From Metabacillus schmidteae (GTDB taxonomy: Bacteria > Bacillota > Bacilli > Bacillales > Bacillaceae), in the NCBI RefSeq assembly GCF_903166545.1, contig NZ_CAESCH010000002.1, positions 62,001 through 126,000 of the forward strand: a stretch of 64,000 nt of DNA, read 5' to 3'. The notes beneath the pieces were generated by a model. That model had not been told where the DNA came from and ran no database searches. It worked only from the letters and a program-made list of their open reading frames with translations. Below are positions 35,385 through 43,738 of this stretch, in pieces (within the stretch, counting starts at the first letter, position 1; each line of letters starts with the position of its first letter). The position numbers and the translations under genes are program-made.

Positions 35385-35510
35385 AATTGGAGGAGGTGAT
35401 GTTTATGTGAAAACGCACAAAAAAAATCCCTAAGCACACCACTTTGGACGTAAAGTGCTTAAGGACTCTCCTAGTTGGATAGATATCAACTATATTGGTA
35501 TTATATCTAA
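35385..35510. pseudogene. Degenerate type I toxin locus with retained antisense-RNA signature
   Basis: An extended ribosome site GGAGGAGGTGATG (about 35390) leads only into very short frames (VKTHKKNP is the longest), so the toxin part looks lost. The opposite strand keeps an antitoxin-like arrangement: TATAAT (complement of 35500-35505), then a stem CCTTAAGCAC…GTGCTTAGG (complement of 35429-35464) followed by ATTTTTTTTG. The layout parallels the two toxin loci at 23.0 and 57.8 kb, although the sequence differs. Confidence 0.4.
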
Positions 35511-35558
35511 CTCCTTTTAAAATAAAAAGCATTTAAATTGAAAAGGAGGAAAACAATC

Positions 35559-36089
35559 ATGAATTATACTCTTCATGTTTATAATCAGGAAATCATTAAA
35601 GAATCAACAATGGCCTTAATCCCTCATTATACGAATACAGGTCATCTTCAGTGTACAATACTGGAAACATTCGGTGAAATTCGTGTAGAGGAAAGCCCTT
35701 CCTCTGTTTTAAATGAAAGCTGTGTCTATTATGGAGGCAGCTTTGACGGTAGTCTAAAGTCAGCAAGGCGAATACTAAAGCGACAAAAGAACCTCCCTAT
35801 TATGGTGAGCTTACCACTGGAATACTGCATGATCCCACTGGGCTCACCCATGAAAAAAGATACAGCATGGGTTGCAGCCCATCATATTGAAGATGTTGAA
35901 CCAAACGGAGCTAACTCTATCATTATCTTTTATAACAAAGTAAAACTGGAAGTAAACATAAGCAGTGCTGTCCTTGAACATCGAATAGCCAAAGCAGCAC
36001 ACATGATCAATACATACCGCCTCCGCCAAAAAATGTCCAAAAACAGAAAAAACAGCAACATAATCGCAGAAGATCGGGAAGAGTATTAA
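35559..36089 (+). CDS. comK: ComK-family competence transcription factor paralogue
   Basis: 176 residues from ATG 35559, preceded by AAAAGGAGG (an upstream in-frame TTG overlaps that site). Matches the ComK pattern along its length: TMALIPHYTNTGHLQC, the ESCVYYGGSFDGSLKSARRI segment (like RSCRFFGSSYAGRKAGTYEV in B. subtilis ComK), LPIMVSLPLEYCMIPLGSP, TAWVAAHHI (like CGWISHVHV) and a C-terminal helix HRIAKAAHMINTYRLRQKM. ComK binds paired AT-rich boxes to switch on DNA-uptake genes. Many Bacillaceae have more than one comK, so this may be the secondary form. A type B REP follows the stop directly. Confidence 0.85.
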   Translation: MNYTLHVYNQEIIKESTMALIPHYTNTGHLQCTILETFGEIRVEESPSSVLNESCVYYGGSFDGSLKSARRILKRQKNLPIMVSLPLEYCMIPLGSPMKKDTAWVAAHHIEDVEPNGANSIIIFYNKVKLEVNISSAVLEHRIAKAAHMINTYRLRQKMSKNRKNSNIIAEDREEY

Positions 36090-36091
36090 CT

Positions 36092-36120
36092 GGTCCATGG
36101 GGACAGGTTCATTGTCCCAA
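36092..36120 (+). repeat. REP-like element, type B
   Basis: GGGACAGGTTCATTGTCCC at 36100-36118, starting three bases after the comK stop. Confidence 0.8.
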
Positions 36121-36414
36121 AGGTCGCTACATTTATTAATATAGAGAAATTAGGGATGGTCACAGGGACCACCCCTAATTTAGGTAGATAGATTTAGAAT
36201 GTAGATAAGAATAAGAAATTAATTGATTAAGTTTTCATTACTTTATCGGGGAGAGAGATTTTGGCTAATTCCTTTGAGAAAAATGTGTGAGATGCTAGGT
36301 TATAATAATCATTTTATATGTAGAATATACATGAAAAAAGGCACTGAATTTTTATAAAGCACGGATGAGTAAAATGTTATAATAGTTAAAAAATGGAACT
36401 GAGGTGAACCCTTC
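36121..36414 (+). other. Intergenic region upstream of the membrane protein
   Basis: Type C motif GGGATGGTCACAGGGACC at 36153-36170; a TATAAT -10 candidate at about 36377-36382. No gene seen. Confidence 0.4.
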
Positions 36415-36987
36415 ATGCCTGATTATACAAAGAAAACAGATGAAGATCTTATTCTTCTTAATGAAATTTATGGCGATTGGGAAGCTGGTGACGAACTGGA
36501 AAATCGGGGGTATGTACAAACTCGTAAAGGAGAATGGATCGAGGTTTATGAACCTTTCGTTACTGGTAGGACCTTATTATTCTTTGCTGGGATCATCGCC
36601 CTACTAGCAGGGTTATTTTGTACACATTTCATACTTGGTTATTCCACTAATTACACCATTCAAATTTGGGTAGGGTTTGTTGTATCACTTGTACTAATGA
36701 TACTAACCAGAGGAAGATCGAAATTCTTTAATTTTATTTTTTATTTAGGCTGTTTTGCACTTCTGACAAGGTTATTCGTCAATATCATTGAATATAATGA
36801 GGGCCAATCATATATGAGCTTTCTTTTTGAAGATGAGACGACTGATATGATTGTCCTAATAAAGTATGGTTTATTCTACGCCATTTATATTTTCTTTGCT
36901 CCATACTTACTAATGAAATATGGAACCAGTTATGTGAGATTGCTTAGAAGCGCTAAGCCTATTAAGAATAAGTCATTAAATACTTAA
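36415..36987 (+). CDS. Hypothetical membrane protein
   Basis: 190 residues. A short acidic cytoplasmic N-terminus (about 1-45, DYTKKTDEDLILLNEIYGDW) is followed by five hydrophobic segments (LLFFAGIIALLAGLF; IWVGFVVSLVLMIL; FFNFIFYLGCFALLTRLF; YGLFYAIYIFFAPYLL and one more). GAGGTGAACCCTTC precedes ATG 36415. No family recognised. A hairpin terminator follows at 37041. Confidence 0.6.
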   Translation: MPDYTKKTDEDLILLNEIYGDWEAGDELENRGYVQTRKGEWIEVYEPFVTGRTLLFFAGIIALLAGLFCTHFILGYSTNYTIQIWVGFVVSLVLMILTRGRSKFFNFIFYLGCFALLTRLFVNIIEYNEGQSYMSFLFEDETTDMIVLIKYGLFYAIYIFFAPYLLMKYGTSYVRLLRSAKPIKNKSLNT

Positions 36988-37040
36988 GCTTAAAGTATTT
37001 AAGAACTGCTGGATACATGGGTGTTATGTATTGCTTATAA

Positions 37041-37072
37041 AAAGACTACTTAATGTAAGTAGTCTTTATAAT
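37041..37072 (+). terminator. Intrinsic terminator
   Basis: AAAGACTACTTA-ATG-TAAGTAGTCTTT, perfect 12-bp stem; works in both directions between convergent genes. Confidence 0.75.
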
Positions 37073-37206
37073 TAAGTAAAAACATTCAATAGCCTCTAAG
37101 AATATCCTGTTCCTGGTATATAAAATGATAGCTAAACTCTCACAAATCCTATCCCAATGAAAATTCCAATACCATCGTTCCATCAAAACTTTAATCTCAC
37201 AAAACA

Positions 37207-38796
37207 TCAAGCTGACAACAATTCATCCTTATCCTTAACCTTCTTCTTAGCAACCAAATTAACAAACAACGTAATCAAAAACGCACATACCATACTCCCT
37301 ACCATCGCTATAATAAAACCACTCATATTATCAGAAAGGAAAGGGGCCATGACAGATGGAACATAAGCAGTTCCGCGTACATCAAAGAGACCAACAAGCA
37401 AGCCTCCTATACCGGATGAGACAATGGCTCCGGCAAAAATAAGTTTGTTGGAGAACATGAATGGATACGCGGCTTCCACAAACGTACCAAACCCAATGTT
37501 AATCAAAAACCCTGGTGTTGCTACTGCAGCTTCTCCTTTATCACGAGGTGCAACAATATTAGCTAACGTAATGCCGGCTGATACCATGACTAAGCCGACC
37601 ATATCGACCGCACCTAAGAAACTGTTCCCTGTACGTTCCATTTCCAATAAGACAATTGGAAGAATAGCAGCATGATAGATTCCACCAATGATAGCCGGCC
37701 AAATAAGTAAACCTGCGATCAATCCTGCAAGAATCGGATTCATTGCGACTAATGTATCTAATAATGATCGAATTCCTTCACCAAGCTGAAGAGCGATCGG
37801 AGCGAAAAGAAAATAGACGATTAATCCTGAGATTAAGCCGGCAATCCCACCAGCAGCAATATTGACAGTCGTAGCTGGAAATTTCCATTCCACACATTTT
37901 CTGAAAATATATTGAACTAAAAGCCCTGCACCAATCCCGCCGATCATTCCACCAATAATTCCGCCGCCCGTAGACAATACGCCCGCCACAATCCCGGCAA
38001 CGATAGAAACCTCGTCAAGATCAGCCACTTGCTTCGCGGCAATAACCGCAAGAATAACTGGAAGGGCATTAATCATCACATCAAAAACATCTCCAAGCAT
38101 TGATAAAGCAGGGATCTTACTTAATGCGAGAACCAAAGCCATCGCAATAAATCCAGGTAGAGAAGCAAGCATCATCCCGCGGATATTGATTCTTCTCCAA
38201 GATGACGTTTCTTCGGTATTACTGGAAGCAGTTACTTTCCCGATAATCGGACGGTAAGAAATCCCCCAATGCTTACTTAATGATGTAACAAAGGTCACGG
38301 CACGAGTTCGATTGGTTGTTCCAGTCGTTCCTGATGTGGAAATGACATTCACTCCTTTTGAACTGATTGTAGCCATGGAAGTACCGCCAGTCCCAGTTGC
38401 CGGCAACTTCTTTTTTGCTGCTGCTTCAACAGCATTCTTATTAGCACCGTTAGGATCAGCACTCATGAAGATGAGCCCATCAATCTCTCCATTTTCAATC
38501 TTTTCTGAAATTTCAAGATCTGTTTTTACAGCTTCCTCATTGACCTCTTTTAATGTTCCTTCAAGCTTTATATATGGCTTACTTGAATGTCTATCCCAGC
38601 CGTAAAGTGAGGCTTCAGTTGACTCTTTCACCGAATCCATCGACCCTTTAGCTGCAATAAACTGGATAGAGTGGCACTCCATCCCTGCTGCCTCAAGTTG
38701 CAACAGAAGCTCACCAAGAAGCTTCTCCGGCTCTTTCCCACCAAGAGAATAAAGATTCCCCCCACTGCTACCAAGAATAGCAACTTTCCTTTTCAT
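37207..38796 (-). CDS. PTS IIC-like integral membrane protein with an unusual N-terminal domain
   Basis: 529 residues from ATG 38796 (GGGGGT ribosome site). Residues 1-180 form a soluble alpha/beta domain with two glycine-rich loops (KVAILGSSGGNLYSLGGKEP and TGTGGTSMATISSKGVNVIS). Residues 200-520 contain about ten membrane segments resembling fructose-type PTS IIC or related glycine-rich permeases. No EIIA histidine or EIIB cysteine domain is visible, and no hpr/ptsI/EIIB genes are nearby. The substrate is unknown; the N-terminal domain may be a sugar-nucleotide or ligand sensor. Confidence 0.65.
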   Translation of the reverse strand: MKRKVAILGSSGGNLYSLGGKEPEKLLGELLLQLEAAGMECHSIQFIAAKGSMDSVKESTEASLYGWDRHSSKPYIKLEGTLKEVNEEAVKTDLEISEKIENGEIDGLIFMSADPNGANKNAVEAAAKKKLPATGTGGTSMATISSKGVNVISTSGTTGTTNRTRAVTFVTSLSKHWGISYRPIIGKVTASSNTEETSSWRRINIRGMMLASLPGFIAMALVLALSKIPALSMLGDVFDVMINALPVILAVIAAKQVADLDEVSIVAGIVAGVLSTGGGIIGGMIGGIGAGLLVQYIFRKCVEWKFPATTVNIAAGGIAGLISGLIVYFLFAPIALQLGEGIRSLLDTLVAMNPILAGLIAGLLIWPAIIGGIYHAAILPIVLLEMERTGNSFLGAVDMVGLVMVSAGITLANIVAPRDKGEAAVATPGFLINIGFGTFVEAAYPFMFSNKLIFAGAIVSSGIGGLLVGLFDVRGTAYVPSVMAPFLSDNMSGFIIAMVGSMVCAFLITLFVNLVAKKKVKDKDELLSA

Positions 38797-38879
38797 TATA
38801 AATACCCCCAAAATTATTTAGTATATCTCCATATTATAATTTAATAGTTTAATTAATTAAAGTGGTAATGAAGAAAAGG

Positions 38880-38922
38880 GTCGGAGGGACAGGTCCGTCG
38901 TCCCGTTCGCTCACAGGTCCTG
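38880..38922 (+). repeat. REP-like element, type B
   Basis: GGGACAGGTCCGTCGTCCC at 38886-38904, followed by CGTTCGCTCACAGGTCC as in several other copies. Confidence 0.78.
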
Positions 38923-39040
38923 GTTGTAAAGATCTTAAGCTATAAAACAGATAATCAATTAAAAGATTGTTAGAAGGGGTGATTGATCCAATTTAGCTCT
39001 ATTGCCATAAATAAGATATTAAAATTCCTGGAAAAAGTTT

Positions 39041-39095
39041 GCTCCCCTAAGGTAGACAGATTATTATTTTTTAATCAATCTACCTCTAGGGGAGC
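39041..39095 (-). terminator. Long stem-loop ending the small minus-strand gene
   Basis: Arms 39041-39063 and 39072-39095 pair over GCTCCCCTA, AGGTAGA and GATTA with one bulge and a two-base mismatch. On the minus strand it is followed by AAACTTTTTCC, a weak T-run. Confidence 0.6.
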
Positions 39096-39128
39096 ATATC
39101 AAAGGATATCCGGTGGTTTTCCTGCTAT

Positions 39129-39224
39129 TTATTTTTTCTTTCCACAATCTATACACTTTTCAGTGAAATAATCATATTTATGGTATCTACGTAAAAAACA
39201 AAGGATCGATTTTAATTTTTTCAT
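39129..39224 (-). CDS. 31-residue basic protein with a CxxC motif
   Basis: MKKLKSILCFLRRYHKYDYF followed by TEKCIDCGKKK. The start ATG (39222-39224) has a good TAGGAGC ribosome site nine bases upstream and the gene is followed by a long stem-loop, so it looks like a genuine small gene. The CIDCG pair plus C9 might bind metal. Very short Bacillus proteins of this kind are common but poorly understood. Confidence 0.5.
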   Translation of the reverse strand: MKKLKSILCFLRRYHKYDYFTEKCIDCGKKK

Positions 39225-39340
39225 ATGCAATTGCTCCTAAGATGTTTAAATGATATGTACTATCATACAAAATGAATGTTATTCACCTATTACAAACAAA
39301 TTAAAATGTATGACAAAGCTATTAAATTAGAGTAATAGAT

Positions 39341-39368
39341 GGGTCAAGGGGACAGGTCAACTGTCCCA
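39341..39368 (+). repeat. REP-like element, type B
   Basis: GGGACAG-GTCAA-CTGTCCC at 39348-39367. Confidence 0.75.
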
Positions 39369-39427
39369 AATAGTTATCATAAGATCTCCCATAATAGAAC
39401 GAATTTAGATGTAAAGAGGGAATCAAC

Positions 39428-39896
39428 ATGAGCTTCGAGACATACTACTACTCTGCTATTCTTGCAGCCATAATATTTATTCGAATACGTGTGATTGTGC
39501 ATTCAGTTAGTGTTCAAAGGCTAAAAGTTTCTACGCCTGTACAAAAATGGATGAATCTCTTAGACAGCTATTCAATTACCGATGTGAGAGAATCGGAATT
39601 ACTTCGTATACAAGAAGAGTTAAAAGAAAACGATGGTTTTAAAGACATAAGAAAATCAGGATGTCAGGAAGGTACTAGTAAAAGCAATAAAGGATCGATA
39701 GGAGATAAGACCTGTAAAACAAGTTGTTTCCATTGGAGAAATAGATAAGATGACAGGCAATCAATTCGAAGTATTTATTAAAGAGTTTTTTGAGAGCCAA
39801 GGATACAGAGCAAAACTAACTAAACAGTCCGGTGATCAAGGAGTGGATATCATTCTTTTTATTGATGATAGAAAGATTCAATACCGTAGCTTTTAG
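39428..39896 (+). pseudogene. Mrr-like restriction endonuclease, frameshifted and truncated
   Basis: The first frame (39428-39748) encodes a membrane-anchored N-terminus (YYYSAILAAIIFIRIRVIVH) and a helical region. A different frame then encodes QVVSIGEIDKMTGNQFEVFI, FFESQGYRAKLTKQSGDQGV and DIILFIDDRKI, which is the characteristic start of an Mrr_cat/PD-(D/E)XK endonuclease domain (GNQFE…GDQGVDII). It stops at 39896 before the QxK motif. So the gene is broken by at least one frameshift and lacks its catalytic end. Confidence 0.7.
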
Positions 39897-39898
39897 AG

Positions 39899-39936
39899 GA
39901 CTTGTTCTACAGTAAATTATAGAACAGGTCTTTTTA
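39899..39936 (+). terminator. Intrinsic terminator
   Basis: GACTTGTTCTA…TAGAACAGGTC stem followed by TTTTTATG. Confidence 0.8.
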
Positions 39937-40056
39937 TGTAGGTTTTTCGTACTATCCTAAAAAAAGGAAAAATAAGACATAATCCCTATACTTGCTGAGT
40001 ATAATCCTTCCTTGAGAGCTTTGTTAGGACTACTACATAGAATGGGGGCTACAACA

Positions 40057-40863
40057 TTGCAATGTGTAAAATGTCAGCATGAACAACAAGGTGGAAAGTT
40101 TTGTGTGAAATGTGGATCGAGGTTTGAGATGGAAATAGGGGGAGAGCCAGGTGCAGCGGCGGTACCAGCTGAGACTGTTCCTTATACCTCTCAGTCCCAG
40201 CAGGCATCCTATCAACCAGTTCAGCCACAGCCTTCTTCACAGCACGTCGAAACAGCTAAAAATGTTTCAAAGATGTATGTGAACTTCTTCCTTAAAGGAT
40301 TAAAAAACCCAACAAACAGCTCTCAGGCTGTTTTTGGAGATCAGTTTGTAAATGGACTTATTACGATGGTTCTTTATGCCATTAGTATTCCACTCATGAT
40401 TTACTTTGCGTTAAAAGGGCTGCCGATGTTAGGGGGAATGGTGGAATTTAGTTTTTCAGATGTTGTGGTGAAACCTGCTTTTTATTATTTACTTTTCATT
40501 GCGGTTATTGCGATTACTTGTTTTGCCGCGATTCGATTAGGGAAGTCCGTTGTCACGTTTAAGGATGTATTTGCCCGATTTGGCTCTTTTCTCGTTGTAC
40601 CAACCGGCTTTTTGATTGTCGCCTTAATTTTATCATTACTTGGAGTTGAGCTCTCCTTCCTTTTTCTTGCTTTTGGATTTTTAGGTCTTTTTTTAGTTGT
40701 TCCTTTTACGATTTACAGCTTTAAAAAGGATGTTCCATCTGGTCTGGATGGTGTTTATGGGACCTTTTTAACGTATTTAGTGATCATTCTTTTAATCGTC
40801 TTGATTGGTGATGTTTTGCTTGGCCAATTAGAAGAGGCTATGAGTAGTTTCATTCCTTTTTAA
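40057..40863 (+). CDS. Zinc-ribbon plus multi-span membrane protein
   Basis: 268 residues from TTG 40057, chosen for its GGGGGCT ribosome site; an in-frame ATG at 40042 is possible. Residues 2-22 form a zinc ribbon (CVKCQHEQQGGKFCVKCG). A proline/glutamine linker (about 35-70) leads to five hydrophobic segments (about 95-265). It opens a cluster of zinc-ribbon membrane proteins around the NagZ-like enzyme, resembling Bacillus YvbJ neighbourhoods. Probably an envelope-related sensor or regulator; function unknown. Confidence 0.65.
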   Translation: MQCVKCQHEQQGGKFCVKCGSRFEMEIGGEPGAAAVPAETVPYTSQSQQASYQPVQPQPSSQHVETAKNVSKMYVNFFLKGLKNPTNSSQAVFGDQFVNGLITMVLYAISIPLMIYFALKGLPMLGGMVEFSFSDVVVKPAFYYLLFIAVIAITCFAAIRLGKSVVTFKDVFARFGSFLVVPTGFLIVALILSLLGVELSFLFLAFGFLGLFLVVPFTIYSFKKDVPSGLDGVYGTFLTYLVIILLIVLIGDVLLGQLEEAMSSFIPF

Positions 40864-40874
40864 TAAGTCTTTTT

Positions 40875-40918
40875 AACAAACCTTCCATAATGGTGATGGT
40901 TGGAAGGTTTGTTCTTAT
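40875..40918 (+). terminator. Intrinsic terminator
   Basis: AACAAACCTTCCA…TGGAAGGTTTGTT, perfect 13-bp stem, followed by CTTATCTT. Confidence 0.75.
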
Positions 40919-40943
40919 CTTGAATGACGGAGGAGTTGAAGGA

Positions 40944-42413
40944 ATGAGGTTTTGTGGAAATTGCGGAAATCAGCTCACAGAAGAAGAGGTGTTTTGTAGA
41001 AATTGTGGTCAACGACAGGAGGAAGTTACCGGGAAAACATCTCAAGTACGACCTGTTGAACAACCTTTACATACAAATAGCGAGCAAAAAACGAGATCAG
41101 TTAGCCAGCCTTCATCCTTTTTCAAAAGTAAACGATCAAAAGTTATCACGGTTATCTTTATTTGTTTTGCTGTTCTTTTATTTGGCGGGTATTATGCAGT
41201 GTCCAAATTAACAGCACCGAGTGCAGTAGTTCAACGCTTTATTGAAGCGATTAAACAGGAGGACGTTGCTGCCGTAAAAGAATTTATCAATGAGGGGCAG
41301 CTGGAGATGACGGCATCAACAGAACAAGTAAAGGTGTATCTAAACTACTTACATGATCATCCTCAATTGATAACGTCAATGGTCCAAGACCTTAAGCAAC
41401 AGAGTGAATTGATAGAAACAGGGGAACAGCATGCGATCGGTGATGGCACTTCGTTTTATATGAATCTTGTCCTGGACGGTAAGAAGTGGGGGATCTTTGA
41501 TCGATATGTTATTCAATTCACTCCATATTATCCTGTTGTCACAACGACTATTAAGGAAGCTGACATTTATTTTAATGATGAAAAGGCAGGTACATTAAAT
41601 CAGGAAGAAGATATTTTCGGACCCTTTTTGCCGGGAGAATACAATGTGAAAGCGGTCATTGAGGGTGACTATGGAGAAGTGACTGCTGTTCAGCCATTAC
41701 ACATTTCACCTGAAGAACAGGATCTCTTTGTTCATCTTGACTGGGAAGAGAATTTTGTGCAGCTTTCCGGAAATTATGATGATGCTGACCTTTATATAAA
41801 TAATAAGAAAACAAGTGATTCAGTAGGAGAACTAAATGCTCTAGGGCCGCTCATGAAGGACGGGTCAATCGAGGTATATGCTCAAAAGGAATTTTCGTCC
41901 GGCTTGAAAAAAAGCGAGGTGACAACCATTAAAGAAGATGTTGATCTTGTCGACCTAACGATTGATTTTGAAGAAGTAGAAGAACCTATGGAAAAAGAGA
42001 TTGTGATCATAAAGGAGCAGGACGAAGCGACAGATTCGGATGAAGCGTTTGACCGTGCTGCAGAAAGTCAAGCAGTAAAGGATCGTGTCCGCCTGCACTA
42101 CACAAGCATTAGTCAAGACAGTTTATCAACAGCATACAATGTTTTCTCCTCAGCACGTAAACGTAAGGTACCATTGGACGGCTGGGCAGCAGGCTTTAAG
42201 GAAAACATCCGCGATGATGTAACGACCCTTGAAGTTCAAGCCATTACGGAGGATAAAGCAACAGTATATCTTGAAATGACTTCCTACGATTCGCAGGAGG
42301 ATGGTTCGGTCCTTGTACAGGAGTGGGGTGGCTATTGGCAGCTTGTTAAGGAGGATGGGCTTTGGATGTTGGATACACCTGAATTAAAGAAATTGAGTGC
42401 TAATAAACAGTGA
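40944..42413 (+). CDS. TcaA/YvbJ-like zinc-ribbon membrane protein, copy 1
   Basis: 489 residues from ATG 40944 (GGAGGAG ribosome site). Zinc ribbon CGNCGNQLTEEEVFCRNCGQ at 4-23, linker, one membrane segment (VITVIFICFAVLLFGGYYAV, about 68-88), then extracytoplasmic TcaA-type tandem domains (YYPVVTTTIKEADIYFNDEK; FLPGEYNVKAVI) and a C-terminal NTF2-like region. In Staphylococcus aureus the TcaA family influences glycopeptide susceptibility and wall-polymer release. Its stop overlaps the nagZ-like start by four bases, so the two are co-translated. Confidence 0.8.
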   Translation: MRFCGNCGNQLTEEEVFCRNCGQRQEEVTGKTSQVRPVEQPLHTNSEQKTRSVSQPSSFFKSKRSKVITVIFICFAVLLFGGYYAVSKLTAPSAVVQRFIEAIKQEDVAAVKEFINEGQLEMTASTEQVKVYLNYLHDHPQLITSMVQDLKQQSELIETGEQHAIGDGTSFYMNLVLDGKKWGIFDRYVIQFTPYYPVVTTTIKEADIYFNDEKAGTLNQEEDIFGPFLPGEYNVKAVIEGDYGEVTAVQPLHISPEEQDLFVHLDWEENFVQLSGNYDDADLYINNKKTSDSVGELNALGPLMKDGSIEVYAQKEFSSGLKKSEVTTIKEDVDLVDLTIDFEEVEEPMEKEIVIIKEQDEATDSDEAFDRAAESQAVKDRVRLHYTSISQDSLSTAYNVFSSARKRKVPLDGWAAGFKENIRDDVTTLEVQAITEDKATVYLEMTSYDSQEDGSVLVQEWGGYWQLVKEDGLWMLDTPELKKLSANKQ

Positions 42414-43606
42414 TGAAAGCGATGAAAAGAGCATCTTACATTCTACTTTTTGGTCTGCTTATCCTCACAGGTGCCTTCTTGTTTCCAGAAGCTGAAAAAA
42501 AGGAGACGAACTTACACGAAATGAAACATCATCCTTCTCTTACAGAGAAAGACCCTGTGAAAAGTGTACCTGTTGCTCAAGAGCACACTCAGGAGACACT
42601 TGAGGAAAAGGTTACAAGAATTGTTGAAAACATGACACTTCAGGAGAAGATTGGGCAGTTACTAATTGTGGGGTTTGATAGTACTCAAGTGAATGAACAT
42701 ATACAAACGATGATAGAGAAGTATCATGTTGGTGGTGTCATTTTATATGACCGGAATATGGAAACGTCAAAGCAGGTGACGTCTTTAACAAGTGAACTAC
42801 AGACATTATCATCACTTCCTCTCTATATAAGTATTGATCAAGAGGGAGGGTCAATTGTAAGGATGAAGGATCATGTGTCACCTATCCCATCACAGCAGGA
42901 TCTAGGTAAAAGAGGAAGTGAAGCAGACATTTATTCAATTGCGAGTCGGACAGGTAAAGAACTGTTAGCAATGGGCATTCAGCTTAATTTTGCCCCGGTA
43001 TTGGATTTGTCTGAAACAGACTCGCGTTCGTTTGGAGAAGACCCCAAAAAGGCTGCAGCCTATGGAAAAGCGGCCGTGATGGGTCTATCAGATGCTGGAG
43101 TTATACCAACATTAAAGCATTTTCCAGGCAATGGGAGAAGTGGGGTTGATCCACACATTGAAGGATCCTCCGTTCATGCTGATAAAACAGACTTGGAGAA
43201 CAGTGATTTATTCCCTTTTAAAAGTATGATTGATCATGTAAACCACGATGAGTTTTTTGTGATGGTCACTCATCTCACATACCCTGCCTATGACAAACAG
43301 AACCCTGCTAGTATCTCCCAAGCTATCATGCAGGATCTATTAAGAACTGAATTAGGCTTTGAAGGAATGATTGTAACAGATGATATGGAAATGGGTGCCG
43401 TAAGTAAACATTATTCTTATGAAGAACTTGGATACAAATCAATAAAGGCAGGAGCAGACCTCTTACTAGTCTGTCACACACTAGAAAATCAAGTAAAAGT
43501 AATAAATGGAATCGAAAAAGCAATAAAAGAAAACCGCCTACCACTCGAACGATTAGAAGAATCAGTAAAAAGAATCATAACACATAAATTGCAGTATGAA
43601 TCGTAG
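42410..43606 (+). CDS. nagZ: GH3 beta-N-acetylhexosaminidase (NagZ-like), membrane-anchored
   Basis: 398 residues. An N-terminal hydrophobic segment (SYILLFGLLILTGAFLF) exports or anchors it; the GH3 TIM barrel begins near residue 65 (MTLQEKIGQLLIVGFD). Conserved features: IDQEGGSIVRM, NFAPVLDLS, the catalytic loop KHFPGNG…DPH and the nucleophile aspartate in VTDDMEMGAV. It should remove GlcNAc from cell-wall muropeptides outside the cytoplasm. Translationally coupled to the upstream TcaA-like gene, and followed by another TcaA-like gene, which suggests a joint role in wall turnover. Confidence 0.88.
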   Translation: MMKAMKRASYILLFGLLILTGAFLFPEAEKKETNLHEMKHHPSLTEKDPVKSVPVAQEHTQETLEEKVTRIVENMTLQEKIGQLLIVGFDSTQVNEHIQTMIEKYHVGGVILYDRNMETSKQVTSLTSELQTLSSLPLYISIDQEGGSIVRMKDHVSPIPSQQDLGKRGSEADIYSIASRTGKELLAMGIQLNFAPVLDLSETDSRSFGEDPKKAAAYGKAAVMGLSDAGVIPTLKHFPGNGRSGVDPHIEGSSVHADKTDLENSDLFPFKSMIDHVNHDEFFVMVTHLTYPAYDKQNPASISQAIMQDLLRTELGFEGMIVTDDMEMGAVSKHYSYEELGYKSIKAGADLLLVCHTLENQVKVINGIEKAIKENRLPLERLEESVKRIITHKLQYES

Positions 43607-43607
43607 G

Positions 43608-43722
43608 TGGGTCGGAGGGACAGGTTCCTTGTCCCTGGGTCGGGGGGACTCCCTTGTCCCCATATGAAAAACTCAAACAATATCAACTGGACAAATCAAG
43701 GGGCAGCTGTTTCTCTGTCCCT
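43608..43722 (+). repeat. Cluster of type B REPs
   Basis: GGGACAGGTTCCTTGTCCC (43617-43635) directly followed by a degraded copy (GGGGGACTCCCTTGTCCCC, 43643-43661) and a third decayed one (GGGGCAGCTGTTTCTCTGTCCC region, 43699-43721). They start right at the nagZ stop and fill the gap to the next gene. Confidence 0.75.
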
Positions 43723-43738
43723 TACATGGAGGTGTGTC

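Larger units (their letters stand above)
38812..39128 (-). other. Intergenic region with a type B REP and a long terminator stem
   Basis: REP at 38886-38904, then the 39041-39095 stem that ends the small minus-strand gene. No other gene supported. Confidence 0.4.

Noticed and set aside
39041..39095. MITE or solitary IS inverted repeat
   Set aside because: It lacks flanking direct repeats and is well placed as the terminator of the small minus-strand gene.
43607..43738. Longer N-terminus for the second TcaA-like protein
   Set aside because: The extra 44 codons lie entirely in REP DNA; ATG 43739 has its own GGAGGTG ribosome site and gives the usual zinc-ribbon start.
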